64,000 bases of DNA from positions 248,001 to 312,000 of the forward strand of contig JAHLLQ010000005.1 of the NCBI GenBank assembly GCA_020444065.1, written 5' to 3'. The position numbers and the translations under genes are program-made. A model generated the notes under the pieces. The model worked only from the letters and a program-made list of their open reading frames with translations, had not been told where the DNA came from and ran no database searches. Origin of the DNA: a bacterium. GTDB lineage: Bacteria; Sumerlaeota; Sumerlaeia; SLMS01; JAHLLQ01. This document shows positions 50,029 to 59,102 of the stretch, in pieces (positions within the stretch are counted from its first letter, which is position 1; every line of letters begins with the position of its first letter).

Positions 50029-51066
50029 TCACGCCACGGCGAACCAGTCGACCCCTTCCACGAGCCCGAGGCCGTTTAGCAATTCTCGGATCGCCGGGCG
50101 GCGGTTGGGCTGGCCGACGGCGGCCAGGTGGATCGGCTGGTCAGGGCCCGCCGGGGGCAGATCCTCGGCCGAATGCACCGGGATTCCGGCGATTCGCGAG
50201 CCCGACCGCCGCGGATGGACGTCGTAGAATGCATGGACGGCGATTTCCCTGGAAACCAGGAGGCGGGCGATGGCTTTGCCTGTCGGGCCGGCGCCGGAAA
50301 TCGCCGCGCCGCGCTCGCGGATGGCGGGCAGGCGGGAAAGGTAGTGGGCCTTCGCATGCAGGAAGGCCTCCTCCGAGTACCGCGGCGCGGTCCGCGTCAG
50401 CCGCGAAGGCCCGTCAAACCAGTCGAGGAGGACCTCCGGCACCTTGGCGATCTGCATCCCGGCATCCAGGAACCGGAGGCAAAGATCGTAGTCTTCGGCC
50501 CAACTGGGGTCGCGATAGCCCCCGACGGATTCGAACGCTTCGCGCCGCATCATCACAGTCGGGTGCGCGATGGGGCTCTCGACGAAGCGCTCGCGGGCGA
50601 TCTGGTCCGGCTCGACAACGCTGTTCAGCCACTCCTCGTAACGCCGGAATCCCGCGGCCGGGTGGCCTTCGCGCGAATCGACGGAGCCCAGGATGCGGAT
50701 AAGGCAACTGGCCACGGCGACCTGCGGCCGGGCGTCCAGCAGCGCGACCTGCTTGGCCAGGCGCTCGGGATAGGCAAAGTCATCGGCATCCATGCGAGCG
50801 AGGAACTCGCCGCGGGCTTCGGCGGCGGCCAGATTCAGAGCGCCAACCAGCCCGCCCGGCGGATCGGTGGCGACGTGACGGACGCGGCCGTCTTTGGCGG
50901 CGAACTGCTCGATGATCCGTCCAGTCTCGTCCTCGGAGGAGTCATCAACGGCCAGAATCTCGAAGTCCTTGAACGTCTGATCGAGACAGCTTGTCAGTGC
51001 GTCGCCGATTGTCGCTGCCGAATCGCGGGCAGGCAGGAGGATCGAAACGCGTGGTGTCGACGACAT
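50029..51066 (-). CDS. Family 2 glycosyltransferase with C-terminal Rossmann-like domain
   Basis: 345 residues. The N-terminal GT-A fold starts VSILLPARDSAATIGDALTS and has the LAVDDSSEDET and metal-binding RMDADDFA motifs and AEDYDLCLRFLDAGM. After residue ~245 is a separate unit: AAISGAGPTGKAIARLLVSR, then FYDVHPRRSGSRIAGIPVHS, with a GxGxxG loop of a nucleotide-binding fold, rare in family 2 enzymes. The enzyme probably adds a sugar to an envelope glycan at the cytoplasmic membrane. It begins 23 bases after the kinase gene on the same strand. Confidence 0.86.
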   Translation of the reverse strand: MSSTPRVSILLPARDSAATIGDALTSCLDQTFKDFEILAVDDSSEDETGRIIEQFAAKDGRVRHVATDPPGGLVGALNLAAAEARGEFLARMDADDFAYPERLAKQVALLDARPQVAVASCLIRILGSVDSREGHPAAGFRRYEEWLNSVVEPDQIARERFVESPIAHPTVMMRREAFESVGGYRDPSWAEDYDLCLRFLDAGMQIAKVPEVLLDWFDGPSRLTRTAPRYSEEAFLHAKAHYLSRLPAIRERGAAISGAGPTGKAIARLLVSREIAVHAFYDVHPRRSGSRIAGIPVHSAEDLPPAGPDQPIHLAAVGQPNRRPAIRELLNGLGLVEGVDWFAVA

Positions 51067-51089
51067 GCAAAAGCCTCAATTCAAGGCGA

Positions 51090-54000
51090 TCATCTCTTTC
51101 GGAATAGGATGCCGTAGACGAACCCGAGCAGCGCAACTGCTGCGCCTACCAAAACCGTCTGGTATTCCGTCAGGCTGGCGCCGGAGATCGCGATGAATGG
51201 CTCGCGGGCGACGACCAGTACGGCGCCCGCCGTCACTAGGAACGGCGCAATGATTCGCGACGAGAAGGCGCTGAGGAACAGGAAGGCACCAACAACCAGG
51301 CCGATGTAGTTCGGTGAGAATGGCAGCGTAATTACGATCAGATCGATCTTCGTTCCGTCCATCAATGCCATGTCGGTGATGAAGCCGGGGATCGGCAAAT
51401 CGATGATCTGAAAGAGTTCCAGCCCATAAACGGCGATCATCCCGGCGCCGGCCACGAGGCGAAGGAACTGGAAGCCAAGATTGAAGATGGACTTGCGCGG
51501 CAGGCGGAAGCGCGTTGCCTTCACCATCCTCTTCATTTCTTCGACGTCTTCGCTTTCGATTTCCGGAATCAGCAGGCCTTCCTTGACCAGCTTGTTGGCG
51601 GTCTTCTTGGCTTCGGCCTTGGCTTCCTTGGAACCCATACCAAGCGAACGGAGTCGGCGAACTTCCGCCTTTTCGAGCTGCTTCTGCTCGCGGCGTTCGC
51701 GACGCGCATCCTCGATCCCGTCGAGCCAGTGAGCGATCGGATCGCGCCACACACCGTAGCGCTTGCGCTTCTGCTTCACCTCCATGCGCGAGACCTTCGC
51801 ACGCGCCAGGATCATCAGGTCGTAGCCGAACAGATCTTCGAAGAACTCCTCCCAGCGGCGGCCACTGAAGCGCGCGATGAAGTCCTGCAGCGCTTCTTCC
51901 GAGACGCCTCGCAGACGGAGTTGCTTCAGCATGTCCTGCATCGCCTCGATGTGAGGAGCGCGCTGCTTGCGCAGAGGTCTGACAACGAACGCGCGATAGG
52001 CGAACGCTAACCCGACGGCGACGAACGCGAATCCCAGCCAGGTCCACAGAAGGCCGAAGATCGAGAGCAACAGCACGATAAGGACGGCGTTGCCGACTGC
52101 AGCGAGCCAGCCCTTGAACGGCATTCCAAAGAAGACGCTTCGGACCCTTCGGAACAAGGAGTCTCCTGTTGTGATGCCATTGATGATGAAGTTCGCCAGC
52201 GGTGTCAGGACCATCAGAGCCAAGGTGCCGCCGGCCAGGAATGAACCCGAGATCGCAAACAGCACTGTCAGAATGGCCATCACCGCGAAGAACGCTGGGA
52301 CGACCAGCGCGCGCAGTTTGCGGCCCGGGACATTGTTGTAAGCAATCTGCTCGGCCTCGAGCACCTTGACGTGCATCTCGCGCGGACGGTACGCGCCTTT
52401 ATCGCTCTCGACGCCGAGGTACGCTTCGAGATCCGCGATAGCGCCTTCGAGCGACTCGTAGCGCTTCTCCGGATCCTTCTCGAGCATCTTCAGGATGATT
52501 GTCTTCAGCACCGGCGGCACGTGCTTCACGTGCGTCTCAAGCGGCGGCAGCGGCTCCATCTGATGCTTACTGATGATCTCGTAGGCGCTACTACCGCTGT
52601 ACGGAGCGCGTCCGGCGATCAAGTAGTACAACGTGCATCCGAGTGAGTACTGATCGGCTTTTGGCCCGACGGTTGACGCGTCACGGCCTTGTTCCGGCGC
52701 CATGTATGACGGCGTGCCCATGGCAACATCGCTGATCGTCAGATCGCCCTTTGCCTGCTTCAGGATTTTCTCTTCGTCCTCGGGAGCCAATCGCGTGGCT
52801 TCCTCGACAGCTGCGATCATCTTCGCCAGACCCATGTCGGCGATTTTCACGACACCGTGCTCATTCACCATCAGGTTGTCGGGCTTGATATCGCGATGGA
52901 TGATGCCATGCTTGTGCGCGTACTGCAGACCACGGGCGGCTTGCAGGACATAGCCGGCCGCATCGTCGACAGACAGGCGCCCGTCCTTGCGCACCATTGT
53001 CCCGAGGTCTTTGCCGCGGACAAACTCCATGCTGATGAAGTGGATGTTGTCCTGGCTGCCGGTGTCGTAGACCTGGATGATGTTATGATGCGTTAACTGC
53101 GCGGCACTCAAAGCCTCGCGCGTGAAGCGCATCAGGAAATCGGGGTTCTTTGCCAGCACTCCCGGCAGAACCTTCAGCGCGACATCGCGATCGAGCGAAA
53201 GCTGGCGCGCCTGGAAGACGGCGCCCATCCCGCCATGCCCGAGCATCTTCTTCACGCGGAAGCCGCCGACTGCTTTGCCTTCCAGATTCAAGGTTGCAGG
53301 CGTCGATCCGCCAAAGTCCTTTGCCGCCGGGGGAGCGTCGCTCTCCGCCGGCTTGTAGGCGGACGGCAGTTGTTCAACGGTCTCGTCGTTGCCACCGCCG
53401 GTTGGCAGTGTCGGCGTTCGGGCTGCGGGCGGCTTCGTCTCGGCCGTAGCGGATGGATCGGGCTGCTCGTGCGCGAGAACCTTCGTCTCTTCATCTCCCG
53501 CCGGAGGAAGTGTCGCATCGTCGGCGCCGGCCTGAGCCTGCTCTTGTGGGCCGGGCATGGCGACGGGGCGTGTGACTTCCGGTTCCGGCTGATCCAGGAC
53601 CGTTGCCGCTGGAGCGGACTTCACCTCGTCGTCGGAGAACGACGGGTTGATCGTCTCCGGGTCGAAATCCGGTGGCAGATCTTCGTGCGGTGTCGCCGAC
53701 GGGGGCTGCAGTCCATCGTCGCGGACGGTCTTGTCGCCGCTGACAGGTTCTGTCTTCTCGAGCCAATCGGCCGACGGTGGCGGGATCGGCGGCGCATCGT
53801 CGTCGGTCTCCTTTGGTGCCATCGGCAACGTCTGATCGAACTCGTCGCCCTCGTCTTCGACTTCGGGCTTCGACTCCAGAATTGTTTCGGCTTCGCTGCT
53901 TGGCGGGACCAGTGTTTCGACATCATCCATCGACCCAAGAAGCGTCTCTTCTTCTGCCGCATCCACCGGCTCTTCGGTAGGAGTTGGCGGCGATTGAAGG

Positions 54001-54452
54001 AGAGTCTCTTCCTCTGCCGCTTCCTCCTTGGCGCCCGGCATCAGGACGGTATTCTCTTCGTGGATATCTTTCGCTGCGGGCGGCGGGGGAGCGGTCGGTT
54101 GCCCAACACCCGGCAGGATTTCGGTCTTCTCTTCGCCGGCACCCATATCGAGTTCATCGTCGAGTTCTTCGATCTCTGGTTCGGGCTCGGGTTTTGTCTC
54201 CAGGACCGTTTGTTCCTCGTGGATATTGGCCGCGGGCGGGGATGCAGGTTCCGGCTCGGGGGCCGGCTTGGTCTCCAGCACTGTCTGTTCTTCGTGGACG
54301 TCGGGCTTCGGCTCTTCCTTCGCAGGCGCCGGGGCCTTCACTGCCAGCATCATCGGGATGACGGCGAAGCACTCCGGACACTGGACCATCGGCTGGCCCT
54401 CGAGATCCGGATCTTCCCACTTATGGTTGCACTGGTTGCAGGTGAACTCCAC
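51090..54452 (-). CDS. Membrane-bound Ser/Thr protein kinase with zinc ribbon and threonine-motif array
   Basis: 1120 residues from GTG 54452 (GGAG upstream). Residues 4-34 form an MJ0042-like zinc ribbon (CNQCNHKW ... VQCPECF). Residues ~50-390 are acidic and proline-rich with many [DE][DE]xT[VL]L-type units such as HEEQTVL and AEEETLL. The kinase domain spans about 398-675: MLGHGGMGAVFQA, VALKVL, HRDIKPDNL, DMG in place of DFG, and GTPSYMAPEQGRDA. Membrane segments follow (about 710-765, 780-835 and a cluster near 1010-1115) with a charged helical region between. Such planctomycete-type kinases sense signals across the membrane. Activation and targets are unknown. A glycosyltransferase follows in the same operon. 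Confidence 0.92.
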   Translation of the reverse strand: MEFTCNQCNHKWEDPDLEGQPMVQCPECFAVIPMMLAVKAPAPAKEEPKPDVHEEQTVLETKPAPEPEPASPPAANIHEEQTVLETKPEPEPEIEELDDELDMGAGEEKTEILPGVGQPTAPPPPAAKDIHEENTVLMPGAKEEAAEEETLLQSPPTPTEEPVDAAEEETLLGSMDDVETLVPPSSEAETILESKPEVEDEGDEFDQTLPMAPKETDDDAPPIPPPSADWLEKTEPVSGDKTVRDDGLQPPSATPHEDLPPDFDPETINPSFSDDEVKSAPAATVLDQPEPEVTRPVAMPGPQEQAQAGADDATLPPAGDEETKVLAHEQPDPSATAETKPPAARTPTLPTGGGNDETVEQLPSAYKPAESDAPPAAKDFGGSTPATLNLEGKAVGGFRVKKMLGHGGMGAVFQARQLSLDRDVALKVLPGVLAKNPDFLMRFTREALSAAQLTHHNIIQVYDTGSQDNIHFISMEFVRGKDLGTMVRKDGRLSVDDAAGYVLQAARGLQYAHKHGIIHRDIKPDNLMVNEHGVVKIADMGLAKMIAAVEEATRLAPEDEEKILKQAKGDLTISDVAMGTPSYMAPEQGRDASTVGPKADQYSLGCTLYYLIAGRAPYSGSSAYEIISKHQMEPLPPLETHVKHVPPVLKTIILKMLEKDPEKRYESLEGAIADLEAYLGVESDKGAYRPREMHVKVLEAEQIAYNNVPGRKLRALVVPAFFAVMAILTVLFAISGSFLAGGTLALMVLTPLANFIINGITTGDSLFRRVRSVFFGMPFKGWLAAVGNAVLIVLLLSIFGLLWTWLGFAFVAVGLAFAYRAFVVRPLRKQRAPHIEAMQDMLKQLRLRGVSEEALQDFIARFSGRRWEEFFEDLFGYDLMILARAKVSRMEVKQKRKRYGVWRDPIAHWLDGIEDARRERREQKQLEKAEVRRLRSLGMGSKEAKAEAKKTANKLVKEGLLIPEIESEDVEEMKRMVKATRFRLPRKSIFNLGFQFLRLVAGAGMIAVYGLELFQIIDLPIPGFITDMALMDGTKIDLIVITLPFSPNYIGLVVGAFLFLSAFSSRIIAPFLVTAGAVLVVAREPFIAISGASLTEYQTVLVGAAVALLGFVYGILFRKR

Positions 54453-54557
54453 GTCGGGACTCCAAACGATCGCCGCCAGACGCCGGAAACGCCCCGCCGA
54501 CGGCGCAGAGATGCAAACTTCCGAATACTGAGTTTATGGAGCGCGTCAGGAAGGATG

Positions 54558-55397
54558 TCAAGGCGCGCGACGCGACAAGCGCAGAACAGCGCCTCCGAAG
54601 AGTACCAGCATCAAGGGGATCAGCCAGATTGCCAAATAGGACGCGTGTTCGATGATCGTCTTGTCGCGATCATAGAGAAACGTCCCGTAGCCCGGGGTGA
54701 TCTCGTTTCCGTCTGGACCGAAGATGCCGATAACTACATCGATGCGATCCGGCCGGATTCCTGTCGCTTCGTAGATCGGACGAATGATTTCCGGATCGTG
54801 CTCAATCTCTTCCATTGAATGAGGAATGACCACGCCGAAGTCAGGATCCAGCACCCACCACTCGTCTTTCTCCGCATCGACCTGTGCCGTTGCCACAACA
54901 TGCCCTGCCAGTCCGACGATGTGGACCGGGATACCCCGTGCATGAAGGGCGTTGGTTACGATGATGGCCTGCTGAGAGCACAACCCGATGCCGCGTTCGA
55001 TCGCCTTGTCAGTGTCGGTGAACTCGTATTTCTGGAATTTGGCAGGTACGACGAAGCTCGCCAGCCAGAGCAGGTAATTCTCCGTCGGCGGAACGCGGAG
55101 GTTGTACTTCGAGAGGCCTTCGTCTCTCCAGTAATGGGCGATGCCCTGATTCACCGCCATGGTAACGCGGCGGGCGTACTCTTTCCGGTCGGTGAAAGGC
55201 GCATCGATCTCGGTGTGGACCTGCTCAGGGGTCAGCGTAATATCATTCTCGAAACCGACCGTTGCATCCTGATAGATCTGTGGATTCCGCAGAGACGTGA
55301 ACAGCCCGACCACGTCGAGGGCAAACAGCGGAACGGCCAGGCAGATTGCGACGATCGCCAGGCCACGGAAAAGGCGCGAATGTTTGTAGATGGGCAT
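54558..55397 (-). CDS. Transglutaminase-like membrane protein
   Basis: 279 residues from ATG 55397 (MPIYKHSRLFRG, then a membrane segment LAIVAICLAVPLFALDVVGLF); ATG 55511 is an in-frame alternative lacking a ribosome site. The core has the Cys-His-Asp triad of the transglutaminase-like fold: GIGLCSQQAI, LAGHVVATAQVD and WVLDPDFGVV. C-terminal residues form a second membrane helix (YLAIWLIPLMLVLFGGAVL). Bacterial members are cysteine proteases or amidases, and some sit in exopolysaccharide loci. It is divergent from the half-glycosyltransferase. Confidence 0.75.
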   Translation of the reverse strand: MPIYKHSRLFRGLAIVAICLAVPLFALDVVGLFTSLRNPQIYQDATVGFENDITLTPEQVHTEIDAPFTDRKEYARRVTMAVNQGIAHYWRDEGLSKYNLRVPPTENYLLWLASFVVPAKFQKYEFTDTDKAIERGIGLCSQQAIIVTNALHARGIPVHIVGLAGHVVATAQVDAEKDEWWVLDPDFGVVIPHSMEEIEHDPEIIRPIYEATGIRPDRIDVVIGIFGPDGNEITPGYGTFLYDRDKTIIEHASYLAIWLIPLMLVLFGGAVLRLSRRAP

Positions 55398-55525
55398 GTT
55401 GGAAAGCTCATCAAGAACGTTGGAGAGTCTGTAAGAGCAGAGGGCCCTCGGTTCAACCAGGGTTTTCCCCTTGGTCCGCGCGGCGCTTCCTGGCTTAACC
55501 TCGGGAACCATGGAGGAACGCCTGC

Positions 55526-56218
55526 ATGTCGCAGCCGCCCGTCATCCCCTCGCCTGATCCCACCCGGCCGACCCGCTGGGTGATCTTTGACCAATCGGCG
55601 TGGGACACTGCGCCTCCGGGCCCATCTCATCGCTTCGCGGCCAATCTTGTTCGCCGGGGCGATACAGTGGCCTTTGTTGGGCCCGCGGCATCGCCGTGGC
55701 GCATCCTGATGACGGAGAACGATCTCCTGCCGCTTGGGCGTCGCGCCCGGCGCAAGTTCCTCGGGCAGTGGCGCCACGAGCGCCTCTTCACATTGCGGCC
55801 GCGGACATGGCTGCCCATCCGCCGGGCCTTCTGGCTGGACAACAATGCGACGTGGAACGGCAGCGAGCTCTTCTCTCGCCCGAGGACGGGGGCGCTTCTT
55901 CGTGAGGCCGGCTTTGCACGGACGGATGTCCTGATTCTGCGGAACCCGGAGATGCCTCATCTTGTGCGACAACTTCAGCCGCGGCTGCTTGTCTTGTGGA
56001 TGCCGAAGTGCTGCGACTGCGGGGCCCGCTTGCCGAAGGTGGTCAAGCGACGCCGCGCGGAACTGATTCTCGACGCGGATCTCGTCGTCGTGGAGAGCAG
56101 TGACTCCGCTTCCTGCGCCCGTCAGGTTCGCGCGGAGCGCATTCACCCATTCAAAGATATCCAGACCCTGCGGCGCGAAGTCTTCGCGCTTCTCTCTGAA
56201 CGAGGGGCACGCCCGTGA
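55526..56218 (+). CDS. Glycosyltransferase-like N-terminal half protein
   Basis: 230 residues from ATG 55526 (GGAGGAACG upstream). The sequence (TRWVIFDQSAWDTAPPGPSH, RFAANLVRRGDTVAFVGPAA, ILDADLVVVESSDSASCARQ) resembles the N-terminal Rossmann lobe of GT4-type glycosyltransferases, as does the enzyme at 57780, but the C-terminal nucleotide-sugar-binding lobe is missing. It could be a partner subunit or a decayed transferase. GTGA overlaps the next start, so it is part of an operon with murJ and a full-length transferase. Confidence 0.55.
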   Translation: MSQPPVIPSPDPTRPTRWVIFDQSAWDTAPPGPSHRFAANLVRRGDTVAFVGPAASPWRILMTENDLLPLGRRARRKFLGQWRHERLFTLRPRTWLPIRRAFWLDNNATWNGSELFSRPRTGALLREAGFARTDVLILRNPEMPHLVRQLQPRLLVLWMPKCCDCGARLPKVVKRRRAELILDADLVVVESSDSASCARQVRAERIHPFKDIQTLRREVFALLSERGARP

Positions 56219-57783
56219 AGAGCGCCCTTCCATCGTTGCGATGGGCGGCGGGCGGAATCCTCGTGGCGGGGATGATGTCCCGCATCACGGGCCTGCTGCG
56301 CGAGATGATCCTGGCGCACAGCTTTGGTGTTGGCGCGGACCTGGACGCCGTCTATCTCGGCCTGTCTGTTCCGATCGCGTTGACTGTTGGAATTGGTGGC
56401 GGTCTGGCTGCGGCGGCCGTCCCCGTCGCGGCTGGTGTCAAACTGCCGCGGCTTCGCGGGATGATGAATGTCGGGACTCGCCGGTTGTTCGAGATCCTGG
56501 CTCCGCTCTCACTGCTTCTGGCGGTCACATCGCCATTCTGGACCCGTCTCCTGGTGCTGGAGGGCGATACGCGCCGCTCGATGATGATCTGGGCGGCGGT
56601 CATCGGGTCCCTGACGATGGCCGGCGGGGCGATTTCCGGTCTCTACAGCGGTCTGGTGAACGCCCACGGACGCCACGTGACGGCGGCGGTCAAGCCGGCC
56701 TTTCACAACATCGTCGTCATCGCTGTCCTCCTGCTCTTCAGCAAGATGTCCGGGGCACTGGCGCTGGCCTTCGGTCTCCTGGCGGCGGAGTGGCTTCAGA
56801 TCCTGGTTCTGGCGCCAGTGCTGCACTTCCTTACGCGCCGCGTGAAGCCGCTGCGACGGCTGGAGGACTGGGACGGCCTGAAGGCGCTCTTCTGGCCGGC
56901 GGCGATCATCGGGATCATCGCGGGGCTGAACATCACCGTTGATCGGATGTTCGCGACGATGCTGCAGGATGGTGCCATTGCGGCGCTTAGTTACGCGGAG
57001 AAACTCGTGAATCTCCCGGCGGGGCTGCTGGGGCTGGCCTTGTCGGCGCCGCTGTTCACGCGCCTGAGCCGATTCCGAGCGGCCAACCAGGGTGCCGCGT
57101 TCCAGGAAACGCTTCTGCTGGGAATCCGGCTGACGATCCTGGCCGGGGCGCCCGCTGCCGTCCTGCTCGTGGGGCTGGCCGAACCCGCCGTTGGTCTGCT
57201 GTTCGAGCGCGGTGCCTTCGACCTGGCGGCCGTCGGGATGTCATCCGTCGCGTTGCGTGGTTACTGCCTGGCGCTGCCCTTCCTGGCCATGATGCCGCTC
57301 CTGGCGGGGGCCGGACTGGCCGCGCGCAGGCCCTGGATGCTGGTCGCAATCCTGGTCGTGATGGTGGGGTTAAACGCCTGGCTGGACTGGATTCTGGTGC
57401 GCAGCGCCGGCCTGTTCGGCATCGCGGCGGCCACGTCGATCATCCTGACGCTCAAATCGACCCTGATGGTCCTGGTTGTTGCGCCGAAGATCCTCCGCGC
57501 GCGCAGTCTGTGGCGGACGGTTGCCTGTTCGCTCCTCTACGCGGCGGTCGTTGGCGGGCTGCTTTTCCTATTCCGGCTCTTGACGGGGTTCCTCCCCAGC
57601 AGTTCCATGGGCGTACGCATCTTCTTGCTGGGCGGAGGCCTTGCCATCGCCGCCGTGGCAACGGGACTGCTCTGGCGACCGCTGATCGCTGCCGAGTGGC
57701 TTTCGCTTGAGCGCCACCGTCACAAAGTGGCTGAATATGCCCGCCGGCTTGCGCCGGCAAATGCAGAGAGCATCGCAGAATGA
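56215..57783 (+). CDS. murJ: MurJ/MviN-like lipid II or lipid-linked oligosaccharide flippase
   Basis: 522 residues with 13-14 membrane helices. The N-terminus MSRITGLLREMILAHSFGVG is the MurJ signature; PVAAGVKLPRLRGM and FLAMMPLLAGAGLAARRPWM follow. MurJ flips lipid-linked peptidoglycan precursor across the inner membrane; relatives in glycan operons (Wzx-like) flip other lipid-linked sugars. Its overlap with glycosyltransferase-type genes on both sides leaves open an exopolysaccharide role. GTG 56215 is used, overlapping the previous stop. Confidence 0.85.
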   Translation: MKSALPSLRWAAGGILVAGMMSRITGLLREMILAHSFGVGADLDAVYLGLSVPIALTVGIGGGLAAAAVPVAAGVKLPRLRGMMNVGTRRLFEILAPLSLLLAVTSPFWTRLLVLEGDTRRSMMIWAAVIGSLTMAGGAISGLYSGLVNAHGRHVTAAVKPAFHNIVVIAVLLLFSKMSGALALAFGLLAAEWLQILVLAPVLHFLTRRVKPLRRLEDWDGLKALFWPAAIIGIIAGLNITVDRMFATMLQDGAIAALSYAEKLVNLPAGLLGLALSAPLFTRLSRFRAANQGAAFQETLLLGIRLTILAGAPAAVLLVGLAEPAVGLLFERGAFDLAAVGMSSVALRGYCLALPFLAMMPLLAGAGLAARRPWMLVAILVVMVGLNAWLDWILVRSAGLFGIAAATSIILTLKSTLMVLVVAPKILRARSLWRTVACSLLYAAVVGGLLFLFRLLTGFLPSSSMGVRIFLLGGGLAIAAVATGLLWRPLIAAEWLSLERHRHKVAEYARRLAPANAESIAE

Positions 57784-59027
57784 GTGAGCAGAAGAAAAAC
57801 TCAGGCCCATGCATTCTGGCCTTCGCCCCGGGAACGTGGCGCTGGCCGGAGGTCTGCGGTTCGACGCGCTATCACCTCTGGACGCTGGCAGGGATGGGGT
57901 GGCGCGTGCTCTACGTTGAGCCTCCTGTTAAGTTCCACACGATCGGCAAGACATGGAAGGCGCCGGACCGCGACTTCGTCGTGTTGACACCCGGCCGTAT
58001 CATGCCCTTTGGCGTTCGTGGCATTAAGAACGATCAGATGGCGGAGAAGTGGCGCTCTGTCACGAGCAGCCAGTTGGCTTCGCGCGCGCAACGTGCATTG
58101 AAGTCTCTGAAGTGGAGCCCGCACGTTTATTGGTTCGGTGCCCCCTGGCACTCGGAGATCATCCAGCATCTGCCGCCGGGCCCGGTGCCGGTCACGCATG
58201 TCTACGACGATCTGAGCCAGAGCCCGATCTTCAATGCCATGCAGCGCGAGATCCTCTGGCGTTGGGAGCGCGAACTGCTGCGGGCCTGCAATGTGGCGCT
58301 CTGCAGTTCGATGCCGCAGATGGAGAAGCGCGAGGACATCGCCCGCCGTACCTTCCTGCTCGAGAACGCAGTGAAGGATTCGTTCATCTATCAGTTCAAG
58401 CCGTACGATCTCGACGAGAAGACACGGAAGATTGCCGCGCGAATCGATCGCCTGACGCCTCCGCGATTTGTATACGGCGGCGTCGCAGACCTGCGTTTGG
58501 AGCCCGAGTTTTTCCGTACGATCCTTGAAAACCTGCCGACTGGAAATGTGATCTTCCTTGGTCGCAAGGAAGACAGTCTCGACCCCGCACTGGCCGCAGA
58601 CATTGAAGGCAACCCGCGCATGCACTGCCTCGGCGAGATTCCGTACAGCAGCTACCCCGGCCTGTATCGAATGGCGGATGTGCTGTTGATCCCGCACAAG
58701 CGCATGCCATTTACCGACGCGATGTTCCCCGAAAAACTGATCGAGTACCTGGCAACAGGACGACCTGTCGTCTCGGTTGGTCTTCCTGAAGTCGGACGAA
58801 TCGCGCGCGAGGCCCCCTACGAAGGAATTCTGCGCGTTGCGGACAGCCCGTGGGAGTATCTGGCCGCCGCCACGGTGGCCATGAATGACAAGGATGAGAT
58901 TCACGAAGAGAAGCGCGTCGAGATTGCACGCAATCACACATGGTCCGTGGCCGGCGAACGTGCTCACCGCGAATTGCTCGAAGAAGTCACCCGCCGCGCG
59001 AAGGAACTTCAGCAGGGCAAGGTCTGA
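57780..59027 (+). CDS. Glycosyltransferase (GT4/GT1-like)
   Basis: 415 residues, ATGA overlap with murJ. The first lobe (CILAFAPGTWRWPEVCGSTR, YHLWTLAGMGWRVLYVEPPV) binds the acceptor and the second lobe has a conserved donor-site stretch (MFPEKLIEYLATGRPVVSVG) like other GT-B enzymes. PYSSYPGLYRMADVLLIPHK lies just before it. The product would be a sugar transfer in the same glycan pathway as the flippase. Donor and acceptor are unknown. It converges with feoB. Confidence 0.87.
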   Translation: MSEQKKNSGPCILAFAPGTWRWPEVCGSTRYHLWTLAGMGWRVLYVEPPVKFHTIGKTWKAPDRDFVVLTPGRIMPFGVRGIKNDQMAEKWRSVTSSQLASRAQRALKSLKWSPHVYWFGAPWHSEIIQHLPPGPVPVTHVYDDLSQSPIFNAMQREILWRWERELLRACNVALCSSMPQMEKREDIARRTFLLENAVKDSFIYQFKPYDLDEKTRKIAARIDRLTPPRFVYGGVADLRLEPEFFRTILENLPTGNVIFLGRKEDSLDPALAADIEGNPRMHCLGEIPYSSYPGLYRMADVLLIPHKRMPFTDAMFPEKLIEYLATGRPVVSVGLPEVGRIAREAPYEGILRVADSPWEYLAAATVAMNDKDEIHEEKRVEIARNHTWSVAGERAHRELLEEVTRRAKELQQGKV

Positions 59028-59102
59028 CAGGTTCATCGCCTGCGTGTGAACGATTCCGTCTCCGTCCCCACCCACACTTACTTCACTTGTGAGCTCGAAT
59101 GC

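Noticed and set aside
53235-54818. Plus-strand frame of 527 codons opposite the kinase tail
   Set aside because: Arg-rich shadow of the acidic repeat region of the kinase.
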